In this document: positions 45,790-58,775 of the stretch, one piece after another | How positions within the stretch are numbered: position 1 is the stretch's first letter | Layout: every line of letters begins with the position of its first letter | Translations under genes and position numbers: made by a program | Notes under the pieces: model-generated | Database searches by the model: none | Seen by the model: the letters and a program-made list of their open reading frames with translations, nothing else | Told to the model about the DNA's origin: nothing | Source: Lobosporangium transversale | Taxonomy: Eukaryota > Mortierellomycota > Mortierellomycetes > Mortierellales > Mortierellaceae | DNA: 64,000 nucleotides | Assembly: GCF_002105155.1 (NCBI RefSeq) | Contig: NW_019029017.1 | Coordinates: 124,001 to 188,000 of the forward strand | Direction: 5' to 3'

Positions 45790-46084
45790 CTTGCAATAAC
45801 AAGCGAGTCAATTGGCTGCCAATACATTTAAGAGTATTCAAAAAATATAAGGGATCGCGACCAAATGGAACGGGCTATACTGATCATATTAACAAAAATG
45901 TGCTTTATTTTAATTTATTTTTTTTGAATGAAGTAGTAGGATTTCAAAAAAAAATAAAAATAAAAAAAGTTGTCCTGTACATTTCTAATGACGAATGGGA
46001 AAGATGAAAATGGGTACTTCAAGCTGTATTAAGTTCATTCTCAACTAATGTAAATCCTTCATGTAAAATACAGTAGAATAGACC

Positions 46085-49000
46085 TCAGATGAGATGCCCA
46101 TATTCCTCTGTCGATTGCATAGACGAGTCATTGTGAAGAAAGCTTCCTGCAGAATCCATCGAGAATGGCTGAAACATCCAGTCCTCTACTCCATCCCCCG
46201 AATACAGCAGATGTGTCGCAGGAGAGCTCTCTAAGAACGGCGAGGAGTCTAGGGGAAATTCATCTTGTTCATTGCCTTGCTGGTGAATACAATTGTCGTT
46301 GCTATCCTGGCTGCTCTGATCACCATTCTGATAGCGCTTCTCCTGACTGGAGGAGGCAGGGGCGCCAGATGATTTTCGTCCGCTGTGAGACCTTCTACGC
46401 GATTGCACAGATGCTACCGATGAGTCTTCTCCGGAAATTAGCTGCAATGTTGAACGTGATTTATCATTCCCTTGTTCATTATTTTGTCCAGAGCCTCCAT
46501 TCTCAACATGAACATGGCCATTTTCATTCTCGTCCCTATCCGCTGGAGGCAGTGACGGCATCTTGGACTGGTGCGCAAGCTCCTGAGCTAATTTTTGCTG
46601 TTCTTGGTACCATCGAAAGACGCTCGAAGTCGGAGTGGCATTCAAGTCATGCTGCTCGTCATCGTCTCCGCTTGGGAGTTTTCGGTCGTTTATCAGGTCC
46701 TCAACCTCTGCATCATCTAGATCAATGTTGGGGGGGTCGCTTAAAACAAAGTCTAAAAAACTTCCTGTCTTTTCATCTGTGCTCCATTTGTCAAATTGAC
46801 TTAAAAGTGCCTTATTAAGCCCTGTAGAAGACTTGTTCCCTACTCCTGTCGAGCTCATTGAAGGGGTTCTTGTGGACGGTGATATCGGGCTTTTGCGTTT
46901 CCTAGATTTGAAATTTGAGCTTGGCGACGATAACTCCTCCGGCGATATGAGATGTGTCTGTGAACTAGATAGGTCATGGGACTTCAATGAGTACAATGGG
47001 TGCGAGCCTGCGCGACCCGCCGTGTATTCTGAAGCGAGGTGTTGACGCTTCTGTGACGAGGAAGAGTTTGGAGTATGAGGAAGTGGTGAATGAGCAATGG
47101 ATGGGTTCCGTTTGGCATCTTCAACCTCGTCAGGGGCACTTCGCTTTTGGCTTGGAGCCGGTGGACTGAGGAATCTACGGCCGTTGCTGGTCGTACTCTG
47201 TTCTTCAAAGTCGGATAGCTCTATACTTTCATCAAACATATCCTCCTGTCCTTGTTGCTTTCGCATTGCTCGTTTCATCTGTTTCTTCTTCTCGTTGATA
47301 GCAGTTAGTGCTATTGTCATGGTTGACATTGGAAGAGGGTTGATGCTGCTATTGATTCGTGACGCCTTAGGTGTTGATTTTGTCGGGTCAGCAGAGCTTG
47401 TGTTTCTGGTTGGCAAGATATGATCCGACCTGGATCCATGAGCTGTTAGAGATACGTGTGAATCGAGAGAACGAGTTGGCTGTTGCTGAGATGGTGCTGG
47501 AGACGGTGATCGCGAATGATCCGAGGAGTAGTCGCCATTGTGCTGTTGAATACCATTATCGAACTCATATGCCGATGAAGTAGAAATATATGGATCTCTA
47601 CGTCTAGATCGGCCAATAGTGCTCTCGCCTTTGCGAACATGATTTGTTAGGCTGGGTTTGAGCCGTTTTTCCGCTACCACTTCAAGATATTCACGGTATT
47701 GTCTCGCTTTGGTTTCGTCATATTCCTGGAGTTCCATATTCTGCCGTTCCTGCAACTCGCGAAGCTGATCTAGCTGTTTGCGCTGTAATTCTTCTTGATC
47801 CCTGCGTTGTTGCGACTGGAGATCCTCTAATTCTCGGCGTTGCTTGAGTTGGAGTTTCTCACGTAATTGTTTAATATTCTCTACAATGTTGGGTGCTGCG
47901 CCGTCGTATTTCCTTAAGTTTAAAAGATCAAAACTGTCGTTATCTTCCAAATGAGTGATAGGCTTGCTCGGATTTGAGCGACGATGGTTTTGTCCTGAGA
48001 TAGTGGGTGAAGCCATAGCGTTCTCTCTACCGGAGCTAACATCCCACGACTGACCAATAAATTGACTACTGCCCCTGCCTCGACGTATCCTTTTGATACC
48101 AGCAGTATCGTCAGAATCAATTTCATGTTCCAAGCTATGCAGCTGATGCCGCGTATGGTCTCCAACATGATCTTTTGCTATGCTTTCTGTTGTCCTGGAT
48201 GTGTTAGGAATAAGATCCCCCTTCCTTGGCTTATCGGAAGATCGTGTGGGCATATGGCCTAGATTTTGAGTCAATGATTCAGTCTCTTCATCAGAAACAC
48301 TATCCTTTCGATCCCGTAGTGAGCTCTTAAGAAGATTCAGCATTTCTGAGTTATTATCTCTCCCAATATCTTCGAGAACTTCATCATATAGCTCTGAAAA
48401 CAGATCAATGCTCTGATAATGCAGGTCATGCCCTATCTGAATCTGTGCAGTAGCCAGTTTTGATTTGAGGGAACGCAGGTGCTATTGAACATCAAGAAGA
48501 AGGTTAATAAGTCTTGATTTGATCAACATATCTAATCAACAGGTACACCCACAGACCCACAGTATCCAAGTAAGACACCCAAGCATGTACCTTAACGACC
48601 TGTGCACGTTTTAAAATCCTATCAGCAGCCTCTTCCTCTCGACGTCTCTTATCCTCTTCAGCTTCTTCTGCAAGCATCGCCAGTTCTCTCTCCATTTCCA
48701 AGGTCGTTGGACTAGCACGGTCATTGACTTGCTTGCCTGATCCTGCATCAAGGTTTTCGGCCACTGAAGTGCTCGAAGGCTCGTCAGCTTGGGCTTTTCC
48801 TTTGGTTACTGCTGCTGATGATCCTGTTTGGGTTTGGGTTTGGGTTTGGATTTGGGTTTGTCCTCGTGATTTAGTCTTTAGTGGTGGAAATTGAGGTGGC
48901 GGAAGTCCCGCAGCGACGGCTGCTGCTGCTGCCTGAGCCTGCTGTCTGAGGATTGTCTTTCTATATTGGCCTCTTTTTTTCCGAGGTTTAGGTGGATCCT

Positions 49001-49208
49001 TTACAGTATTTATCTCTTGCTTTATGATATCTGACCTTGATCCTTCCCCCGTGGATGAAGTGTAGATGGGTGCGTGTGCTGGTGTGGACGGTGTAATTTT
49101 CATTGGAATTATCCTCGCATCTGTCGTTGTCTGAGAGGAAGATGGTATTGAATAAGTTGGTGGCAAATGAATTTTAGTGAATGAATCTAAGTTGTGTTGG
49201 GTTCCCAT
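46085..49208 (-). CDS. large disordered, coiled-coil, probably nuclear protein
   Basis: Two exons (49208-48591 and 48481-46085) join in phase for 1004 residues. The N-terminal part has a basic AT-hook-like patch (KPRKKRGQYRKT, about 76-87), an Ala run, a (QT)n stretch and an acidic helix (LAEEAEEDKRRREEE). The junction region HLRSLKSKLATAQIQIGHDL, then HYQSIDLFSELYDEVLEDIG, looks like a folded conserved helix pair. Residues about 380-450 form a Gln/Arg/Glu-rich coiled coil (KQRRELEDLQSQQRRDQEEL). The rest is Ser/Asn/Gln-rich, with basic patches (SRKRKSP). I do not recognise the family. The basic hook plus coiled coil suggests a chromatin or transcription cofactor; this is inference only. Confidence 0.75.
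48823..48862. repeat. TTTGGG-type hexamer repeat coding for (QT)n
   Basis: On the plus strand about six tandem TTTGGG-like hexamers, one with A for G. On the coding minus strand it reads as alternating Gln and Thr. Confidence 0.7.
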
Positions 49209-49858
49209 GGTTGCGTCCTCGGTTTAATGTTTTCCTTGGAATCCAATGGGAAAAAGCCACAACACATTCGTTAACTCGATGGTGAGAATGAGACCGGAAG
49301 GAAAGGAAAAATGAAAAGATGTAAATTCTCAAACTCGCGATGAAAAATGCATGAATAGACAGGAATGCTCAATGTTGGGTAATGGCAGCAACACAGAGTT
49401 GAACAACTCAACATGAGTGTCAATGTAAAGGAAGGAAAAAAGTAAAAAAGTAGAGGCGCTCTGAGTGAAAGCGATGAAAGGAAAGACTTTTTTTTTTTTT
49501 TTTTTTTTAGTTTGAGCTGAAGAGGCTGATAGTACGCTGCGAACAAAACAACGCGCTGTGACTGGAAACGCGTTCATCTCATTTAAACATTTTTAATGAA
49601 GGTATGCAGCCCATGCATTGAAATGTCCTTCCCGTCATCACCTGAGTGGGGGCTTTCTTTTTTGACGCCCAGCATTCAACTAATCCTGTTCTCTAACTCT
49701 CCACGTCTGTCCCAAAGTCATCTCATCTTTCATTTAACGCATCATCTGTGCGGTTTCTTTCAGTCCTACCTTCGGATCCCATTCGTGCTTGCACTACTCC
49801 TTCGTCAGTCAAATCAGTCAAGCCAACTATCACGCAAGGAATCGCGTAGTCGTGGACC
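49209..49858. promoter_or_regulatory. divergent promoter region between the coiled-coil gene and APL4
   Basis: 650 bases with a T run at about 49488-49509. It must contain both promoters; no gene recognised. Confidence 0.45.
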
Positions 49859-51392
49859 ATGGTGTTTTACCGTTTGAAAGGTAGTCAGCCCTCGTTAGAA
49901 TTCCAACCGTTAGCTTTAATGTTCAGTTCGGTGACTGAGCTTATAATGCGCGTCAACATTTGGATGAAAAAGTCCTTATATTTCTGAGCTTTTTCATGCC
50001 TGATTATATTTTACATTAGATCTCATAAAGGCCATCCGTGCCTGTAAAACTCACGCGGATGAGCGTGCAGTCATCCAGAAAGAGTCAGCATTCATTCGTA
50101 CATCATTCAAAGAGGAAAACACAGAACTCCGTCATTCCAACATTTCGAAGCTTTTGTATATCCATATGCTTGGCTATCCTGCTCACTTTGGTCAAATTGA
50201 ATGTCTAAAGTTGGCTGCCAGTCCTTTGTTCTCAGATAAGAGACTTGGCTATCTTGGAACCATGCTACTTCTGGATGAGAATCAGGAAGTTCTTACCCTA
50301 TTAACAAACTCTTTGAAAAAGTATGATATGAATGTTTACTTTCAATAATAATTTTGATTAGTGGCACGGATATTCGCAAAATAGCAGAGATTATTTTAAT
50401 CACCTAATATTGATCAAAAGCACTAAACGAACATCTTCTTCAAACTACTTGCTTTAGTGACTTGAACCATTCCAATATGTACATTGTTGGATTGGCGCTT
50501 TGCACGCTGGGCAATATTGGGTCTGCAGAGATGTCACGAGATCTTTGTTCAGAAGTCGAGAAACTTCTTGGAAGCTCCAATATGTATATCAGGAAGAAGG
50601 TACATTCTATTGTCGTGGACCATCAGCAAGAAAAACTCAATTGTGCATGGAAGAGTCGTCGCTTTTCTTCTCACGGAACATGGTCTTTTATCGATATCAA
50701 ATGATATAACTTTTAGGCGGCTTTATGTGCTATCAGGATTATCCGTAAAGTTCCTGACCTGCAGGAGAACTTCATCCAGCGGGCCTCGTCACTTCTGAAC
50801 GACCGTAATCATGGAGTCCTTCTTTCAGGCATCACTTTGATTACCGAAATGTGTTTAGCCTCCCAAGAGACACTTTTGCATTTTCGCAAAGCGGTTCCTG
50901 TGCTCGTCCGTCACTTGAAGAGTTTAGTCAGTGCCGGCTTCTCCGCAGAGCATGATGTAACTGGAGTAACGGATCCCTTCCTGCAGATCAAAATTTTACG
51001 TCTGCTTCGCATTCTTGGAAAGGACGACGTAGAAAGTAGCGAGGCTATGAACGACATCTTGGCGCAGGTCAGTGCGGGATCATTACCTATACGAAATACT
51101 CCTCGATCCGAACCACTAATATTCAATCGAGTGATTGTCTATCTATATATAATAGGTAGCCACTAATACAGAAGCGTCTAAGAATGTCGGCAATTCCATT
51201 CTCTACGAAACCGTGTTGACGATCATGGAGACACCATCGGACAATGCTCTCAGAGTCCTTGCGATCAACATCCTTGGAAAGTTTTTAAGCAATAGAGATA
51301 ACAACATCAGGTAACAATGCAGTGATATAATACATCCTTTTACATTTAGGCTTAAATTCGTAGTTCTGATGCTAGAGCATCTATGTTGATGA

Positions 51393-51426
<34 letters not shown>

Positions 51427-53568
51427 CCTGCTTGTTTGTTTGTGACAGATATGTCGCGTTGACCACTCTCAACAAGTCAATCTCACTGGATGTCAACGCT
51501 GTTCAACGCCATCGCAATATTATTTTGGACTGCCTTCGCGATGCTGATATCTCCATTAGGAGACGCGCTCTTGAGTTGTCTTTCTCACTTATCAATGAGT
51601 CTAATGTTCGAGTGCTAACTCGAGAACTTCTGGCTTTCTTGGAGGTTGCTGATAATGAGTTCAAGCCTAGTATGACAACGAAGATTTGTCTCGCTGCAGA
51701 AAGGTAATGGTTACGGTGGTTGAATTTCATTTTATCTCATGTCAATACTTCGCCTAGTACATGATATGCTGTACTGATATCAGGACCGAATAACAATCAA
51801 TAGATTTGCACCCAATAAACGCTGGCACCTTGATACTGTTATGCGTGTGTTGAAGCTGGCAGGAAACTATGTCCGCGAGGAGATGTTAGCAGCATTTATT
51901 CGTTTGGTGACTCAGACCTCTGAACTTCAAGGATACACCGTCCAAAAGCTGTATACATCTCTCAAGGAGGACATCTCTCAAGAATCACTTACCTTGGCAG
52001 GTGTCTGGGTCATTGGTGAATATGGAGATATTTTGGTCAGTGGTGGCAGTTATGAGGAGGAGGAACTTGCTAAGGAGGTAAGCTGAAATATCAAGTCAAT
52101 ATGCAGTCAAACTTACTGGACTATATCAGTGAACTCCAGTAACCGTTCGCTCTTCTATACTCACTTTACCAGGTTTCTGAGTCTGACGTAATTGATTTAT
52201 TGGAGTCCATTTTGGCTGGACCATTCGCCAACCAAGTTCTCCGTGAGTATGTCATCACGGCCCTTATGAAGCTGACGTCCCGGTTCACTTCCCCCACATC
52301 CTCAGAAAGAGTCAAGCAACTGCTTGTAGGTTTTTCCACCTCTATTGAGGTTGAAATCCAACAACGTGCTGTTGAGTTTACCAATCTCTTCCAATATGAC
52401 GAGATCCGCCCGGCTGTACTTGAACGAATGCCTGTTATGCAGATCAAGGAAACCATCATCGCAGGCGAAAACCTCAATAGTGCAGGTAAGAGCTCTTCTG
52501 TTCCTTGGAACCTATTCCATTGACCAACTCTCATCATTTTAATAACTCCTCCTTGGATTTTATTTCACAGCTTCAGGCAGCTCAGGAACACAGGCAAGCA
52601 GTTCAGCGGGACCAAGTGACCAGGATGTAAGTAACCTTCATCTTCATCTCCACCTACAAGCTAGTGGCAAAGGAACAATATAGCGCTAATATTCACTCGT
52701 GCTTTGTCTCTTATTATATTATCATGAATTAGCTTCTTCTCGATTTGATGGGTATCGGAACTAGTGGAGGCACCACTAATGCACAAATTTCAACAGGAAC
52801 ACCGGCGTCGTCCGGAAATGGTGCTGGTAACAATATTGACCTTCTAGCTGATCTCTTTGGCGGATCAAGTGTATCCAGTCCACCAGCGGCCACCAACCAA
52901 TCTGCAGCTGCTGTTAGTAACCTCTTCTCAGGCATGGGTGATGTCGCTGCTGCATCGCCTTCGCCTTCGGCCGCCGGTAACAATATTTTGGATCTTCTTG
53001 GAGGGGGTATGGCTGCGCCATCTGCATCGCCCACGTCTACTCCAGCAAATGCCAGGAACGCATCAAGTAATAGCAACGGATCCACGTCGAACCAGTCAAC
53101 GCCCTCTCAAAAGACTCACCCTGTCTACTCAAAGAATGGTCTTAATATTGTATTTAACCCACAGCGCGATAGTACCAATCCTAATGTGGTCAACATTCAG
53201 GCAACATTTACAAACGATAGCAATCTCTCTGGAGGCACTATCAGTGGTCTTCAGTTCCATGCGGCCGTTCCCAAGACACAGCAATTGCAGATGCGCCCAG
53301 CGTCATCTAATGAGATTGCTCCTGGAGGTTCTGCAACTCAGTTACTCAAGATCGCCAACCCTCAAAAAGTAATGTTCTACTCTTGCATCTTTAATCGGCT
53401 AATTTTAAAGTGATTACATGAGAGTTAACGATTCGTTTAAATATATTGAAAATCATTTGCTTATAGACACCTGTTCGACTTCGTCTCAAGATCGTATATA
53501 CCACAGCGAACCATGGTGCCGTGACTGATCTCTCAGAATTTGCAGGATTTCCAGAGGGTGCTTATTAA
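49859..53568 (+). CDS. APL4: AP-1 complex subunit gamma (gamma-adaptin)
   Basis: Large subunit of the clathrin adaptor AP-1, acting in trans-Golgi/endosome sorting. Eleven exons join in phase: 49859-49880, 50020-50320, 50458-50599, 50717-51067, 51156-51310, 51449-51703, 51804-52077, 52173-52485, 52571-52626, 52733-53368, 53467-53568; 868 residues. The start [18 protein letters not shown] is split by intron 1 after seven codons. The HEAT-like trunk carries classic gamma motifs: [59 protein letters not shown]. The hinge (about 600-740) is Ser/Gly/Asn-rich with LLLDLMG and ILDLLGG, which resemble clathrin-box or accessory motifs. The C-terminal ear begins near [14 protein letters not shown] long T run is in intron 5. 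Confidence 0.95.
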
Positions 53569-54064
53569 GTCTAGAAGTACAGAAAGCATAGGCATGATAC
53601 AAGCAGGAGAAAACTTTGAGTTAATAGATGAATAGGCAATAATTCTTTTTATAAAAAAAAAAAAAAAAAAAAAAATAGTTTCCTGTTGAACCAATTGATG
53701 ATCGACCGGACCCTTGAACTTGTTCTTCAAAATGTGTGATGCTTCAGGGCGAATAGCAGCGCGAACCGAGAGGCTCAATTTCCCCACATCTTGTATATCA
53801 CACCCTTAATACCAGAGATGATGTCTTACAAAATACAGTTCTAGTAAATCACAAATGAAAATGGTCCATTTTTTTTTTAAAAACTCTCTCTCCCATGACA
53901 TGGCAAATGAAGAAGGATATTGATAATTGGGTTGTTATCTCTCTTCCCCCTCAGATCAAGTTTCATCTGAAAAATTTTCGTGACTAGATGAACGGCACTG
54001 TATAAAAAGACATCGTTGTTCCCACATCCTTTATTATATTTCTTCTCTTTATATCGTCGACATC
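53569..54064. other. intergenic (496 bp)
   Basis: A run at about 53651-53675 just after APL4; promoter of the GST-kappa-like gene at right. No gene recognised. Confidence 0.5.
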
Positions 54065-54693
54065 ATGGCTTCTCGATCAACCATCACCTGCTTTTATGAT
54101 ATCGTTTCGCCTTATAGTTACTTTGGTGTCAAGTTGCTCAACCGGTACCGACAACAACCTCAGTGGCAAAACGTTGCTGTCGAATTCCGACCTGTGTTCC
54201 TGGGTGGGATCATGAATGTAAAGAAACATTAGAAAGAATGAACAGAAGATGCGAGATGCTGAATTGGATGGGAGGAACAAGAATGCCATTGGTATTCCGC
54301 TTTTTTTTTTTTTTTTTTTTTTTTTTCCCTTTTTTCTCAGACTTCTTTTCTTGACTTTTAAAAACAAATAGGGTGCTAAAAACCAGCCTCCTGCTACGAT
54401 CCCTGCAAAGGGCAAATACATGGTAGATACAATAAGAAAAAAAAAAAGTTGGCTTTTGTGCTGTTGTTATCAGGTGGTGTCATCAATTCGGCTAACTGAC
54501 ACACAAAAAAACCAGATTAAAGATCTTCATACGATTAGCAAAATTACTGGGATCCCCTTCCAGTTCTCCTCCAACTTCCCTTTGTTGACTATTCCTACTA
54601 TGCGCTTACTCATTGCTATTCAGAAGCATGAGTCAGCCAAGTATGAGCAATGTATCGAAAAGGTAAAGAAAAAAGCTCTTCGTTATTTGAGGG

Positions 54694-54726
<33 letters not shown>

Positions 54727-55248
54727 ACAAAGACTTGATGATACTAAGAGCTCTCTTATTGTCTCAATTGCTTGTTATATCCATTTATTCCATAGCTCTA
54801 TGTAAGTTGAGAACAAAGTCATTTTATTATCTATTTTTTTTTTTTTTTTTTTTTCATCTTTATATTGCTTTTTATTTATTCACTTTCTTTGCCTGTTTTT
54901 TGTTCAATCGATGGGTAGGATGAGTACTGGGTCCAGGACAATGATGTGACCGATGCTGCTATCCTTGTGAAGGCACTCTCCCCAATTTTGGGCTCGGCCA
55001 ATGCTGTTGAAAAATACCTTCAAATGACATCTGATAAAGGCATCAAACAAACATTGATGGACAACACACAGCAAGCAGTTGACATTGGTGCCTTTGGTGC
55101 CCCTACTTTCATCGTTAAGAAGGCTGGTACAGAAGCAGGAGAGGAAGTCATGTTCTTTGGTTCAGACCGTTTTGAAATGATGGCTTCGTTCTTGGACTTG
55201 CCATATCCCGGCATTACCTTCCATAAAACGTCTTCACCAAAGCTATAA
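54065..55248 (+). CDS. kappa-class glutathione transferase / DsbA-like isomerase
   Basis: Thioredoxin-fold enzyme of the GSTK/2-hydroxychromene-2-carboxylate isomerase family, glutathione dependent, usually mitochondrial or peroxisomal. Exons 54065-54217, 54372-54422, 54516-54662, a 6-nt microexon 54796-54801 (CTCTAT) and 54919-55248 join in phase for 228 residues (human GSTK1 has 226). Start MASRSTITCFYDIVSPYSYF contains the family's CFYDxxSPYSYF active-site strand with Ser16. VEFRPVFLGGIM, NQPPATIPAKGKYM, EYWVQDNDVTD and GAFGAPTFIV with the cis-Pro follow. The C-terminus SSPKL is PTS1-like but not canonical. Introns contain T and A runs of 20-27 bases. Confidence 0.92.
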
Positions 55249-55317
55249 TTTTTTATGAAAATTAAAAAGGGAGACACGTGTTTCTAGATCAAATACATGT
55301 ATACAACTTATTGCAAA

Positions 55318-55348
<31 letters not shown>

Positions 55349-57332
55349 GAGAGAGAGATAAATAACATTAAGGCTATTAGCAGCTAAAAACACCGCTGAG
55401 AACTTTTTAAGCGGTTACACTTTTCTGGATCTGTATAATATTCTCCTAGTCCTAGTTAAAATGAAAATAAAAGGCCGGTCGTTCTAGGCGAAGATATTGC
55501 CGAAAATGATAAGTATACAAAAAAAAGTACAAGTTGAGGAATCTGAAGGGTAAGAAATGTGATCGTGATCATGGCTACTGTGTTAATTAGACGTTAATAA
55601 AGCGGCTCCCCCATTGAGAATGTGAGAGAGGGTGCACGCTTTACACAAGAGAGCGTACAAAGAATTTTTTATTTTTTATCTACTACGGAAAGAGCCCAAA
55701 CTGGCACTAAAACGCGTCAATGTGACAAGGAAATGTAACCAGTCCGAAGCCCACACGTTGTCTCTCGAGCCAATAATATTAAGCGCTTGGAGCATTCGCC
55801 CTCCAAAATAGCTACACTTGGCGTCTATGATTGTGAAAATAGTTCTGTGACAGTAATATAGGTTTTACATCCTCAGCCAATCTTTGGCTGACGTGCAAGC
55901 GTGTGTGTACATGTACCAAGGCCCGAATATAAGATTTTTCTGTCAGCGATGGTAATGTCTACAAGAAGCGCAGACACATGGTCTCTTTGTTTTGTGGTGG
56001 CCCCAATTCAAATTTAGTAATCAAACACACACTACAAATGCTTCGCTGCGGAAAATGAAGAAATAAAAAAAAGGCCTCTGTGATTAGTGTTGGTCACAAC
56101 TTCCAGGGCGGGTAGGATAAGTGGATTTATGGCCTTGAATAGGCTCTATTAGCTTTCTATCCGATATGATTACCTCAATATCATCTTTATATAAACATGA
56201 GAATGCGGCTAATTACCTTTTGATCCACTAAGGACCTTTACCCATTTATCAATTCTCTTTCAGGAAGATTACTATTCAGAACTAAGAACTAGGGGTGACC
56301 AGGTTACTGATGGTCACTTAATTGGGCAGGGTCCGCCCAGATCTATAATCAGGATACTCCAGTGGATTTTAGAGAGCTCTCCTTCATGTACCCATTTTTC
56401 TGATGTGCAGACAAAAGACCGAGGTTCAGGTAAAATAGGGATTATTAAAAAAAAAAATTCCCATGGTCCTCTCTCTCCCTCCTGAGCAACATGTTTATGT
56501 TAAAATCCTGGCCCAATATATCGAGGACATAATATAGTAAATACAAAAAAAAAAAAAAAAAAAAAACGCGCTCGGAATGATGGTGAATGAGTGCAAACAA
56601 GGCGATGTCGTTTTAAACTTCTCTTTCTTACCTCTCTTTCCTTTTAAAGATAACGTGCAAATGAGGTATTACTTTGACAGTGAAATCCACGATCTGATTA
56701 TAAAAAGAGAGGTAAGAAAAAACAAAGTAGGCTGCATTCTTCATTCTTTTTTTTTTTTTTCTTCTTCCTCTTCTTTCTATTTCTACAAATTTCCTCTTGT
56801 TTTTTTTTTTACTTCACGCCTTGTACTTACTACCTGCTTTTTCTTTGTATGTAAATCGCGTCGCACTCGTATCTCAATTTCTTTTTGTTTTTGCTTTAGC
56901 ATTTCGGTATAGCACTCTTGACCATTAACTTCATACATCTCTATCCCCCGCATCAGTAGGTTAGCAAAAAAAGAAAAGAAAGAATGATGAGACAGATGAG
57001 ACAGATGAGAAATACAAGTAAAAAGAAGGCAAAAAAAAAAAGTCAACAGCCATAAAAGTTCGTCCGAGGATTGTGAGCGTTCCTTGAATGGAGGGGCCAA
57101 CACCTTTACCTGTTTTGATCTAAGAGAAATGAAGTGACAAAGGGAAGGAACAACATAATATATGAATACACCAACAATGTGCAAATGAGGGGAGATGGCT
57201 GGTTTTCAGGGGAGTGGGAGGTTGAAGAAGCGACAAGATTCGCTCCTTACTGTTGTGCAAACAACCATTACCTTTCCATTTCCTCCTTTTAGTATTTTAT
57301 ACACAGGTGTTTTAATATGAACAAGTCATCCA
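55249..57332. other. intergenic, no gene seen
   Basis: A runs at about 55318-55344 and 56545-56566. No protein family recognised in either strand; short frames are pyrimidine-tract translations. Confidence 0.5.
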
Positions 57333-58775
57333 ATGTCTAATGGCTTTTTGCTATCTCTGCCTATCCGGAAATGGTGCTCCTTAGGCTGGAATATCGAGCA
57401 GATGAACAACTACTTCCCTATTAGCAAGTTCGAACACGTCCACCCTGTGGATCTTTGTCCACCGCCATGCCGTTTTATTCGCGAACGTTCCCAAAAGATT
57501 GGCTGGACTAATGTTACTGTCATCTACGAAGGTGCTCTTAGTTCCAACCTCCCAGGCTTGGATGATCTCAAGGGTAAGTTTAATCTTGTGACGATGTCCT
57601 ATCTTTCCATGATAGGCAATATTTATGCTCTAGTCGATCACATCCAAACCTTGCTCGAGTTCAAGACTGGTGTCACCGGTGTCTCTGACTTTTACACTTC
57701 CAGAAATGTGACTAAACCCAGCGTTTATGGGGTTGAGGATTACCAATCCAACTGGCTCACCCACAACTTTTAGCAAATTTGATTCTCGTTTGATCATGTC
57801 CACCATGCTTCGCATCGCGAGTATCTGGAGCACCGTTTTGGTGTCAAGAAAGTGATCAATGGCTGAAACCACTTTGTCATTCCCTTTATTGTCTAGATCC
57901 CTTATTATATCTGGCTGGAGTAAAAGAAGCGCTCAGATGTCCGGAGAGATCGATCAACTCTCACCATTGCTCTCACCAGCAGCGTTGCAATTCTGGTACA
58001 AGAACAAGGATTCCTTTGACAGTAGTTTCTATGAAGCGAGATACACTGGATTAGCCTTCTGGGCCTTCAAATGCCTCGCACATGTGATGGGTGTGGAGAA
58101 GGCCGTGGAGTAGGCCGTTGCCACCGACGATATTGAGGCTCAGTATCGGGTATGGGAGAGGGTGGTCAAGTCAGCAGTGTTTCTAGCATGGTTGCTCGAG
58201 CGGGCGATGTCACATCCGGCGTTCTTGTGGAATACATTGGGTGTGCCTGTGAATCAGTGGAAAATGATCTTAGATGAAGGTACTACAGCGAGGTACTTTT
58301 ATGATACACTTGATCTGGTCATGGAGCGTTCGCTGTTCAGGAATGATCAGTACTTTTACTACATGATTATTGTCCGCAAGTACACCCGAGAGCCTTGTCC
58401 ATCCAACCTCACTGAGGCTGTATGCCAGGTGCTTAAAGAAGACAAAGCAACGGATGCGATGCTTCTACATACAAAATCAATTACACAAGTGCTAAAATCG
58501 TTTGTTAACGGAGAGCTGGCCAAGGCCGTGAGATAGATCACATGGACTGGTTTCCGTTTGAGAATGCAGAAGAAGAGACCAGGGAGGTTTGTAGAACAGT
58601 GCGCAAGGGAGGTATGGTTCTGTGGAGGAGTGCTGGACCTATGCCTTGGTGTAATGCCATGTTTGAGAAGCATGAATTCACAGTTGAGACAGTTGATGTC
58701 CGTATCCCTGGCAGTGACGCCTCAGTTGGTCGAACCAATAGATATGCTTCCTGGTACAAGGCCATCAAACAGTGA
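57333..58775 (+). pseudogene. BTA1 betaine-lipid (DGTS) synthase pseudogene
   Basis: Fungal BTA1 fuses an N-methyltransferase (BtaB-like) and an aminocarboxypropyl transferase (BtaA-like, DUF3419), making the phosphorus-free membrane lipid DGTS. Here the methyltransferase half retains GWNIEQMNNYFPISKFEHV, VDLCPPPCRF and SYLSMIGNIYALVDHI. The BtaA half retains SPAALQFWYKNKDSF, FRNDQYFYYMIIVRKY, CPSNLTEAV and GGMVLWRSAGPMPW to the natural end YKAIKQ. Lesions: the 5' end with the glycine-rich SAM loop is missing, in-frame stops lie at 57771, 57921 and 58111, and a frameshift lies near 58533-58542 (SFVNGELAKAVR to DHMDWFPF). It is clearly a dead copy; a functional paralogue may exist elsewhere. 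Confidence 0.82.

Noticed and set aside
49596-49877. 93-codon plus-strand frame ahead of APL4
   Set aside because: Overlaps the APL4 start in another frame and lies in the promoter; no similarity seen.
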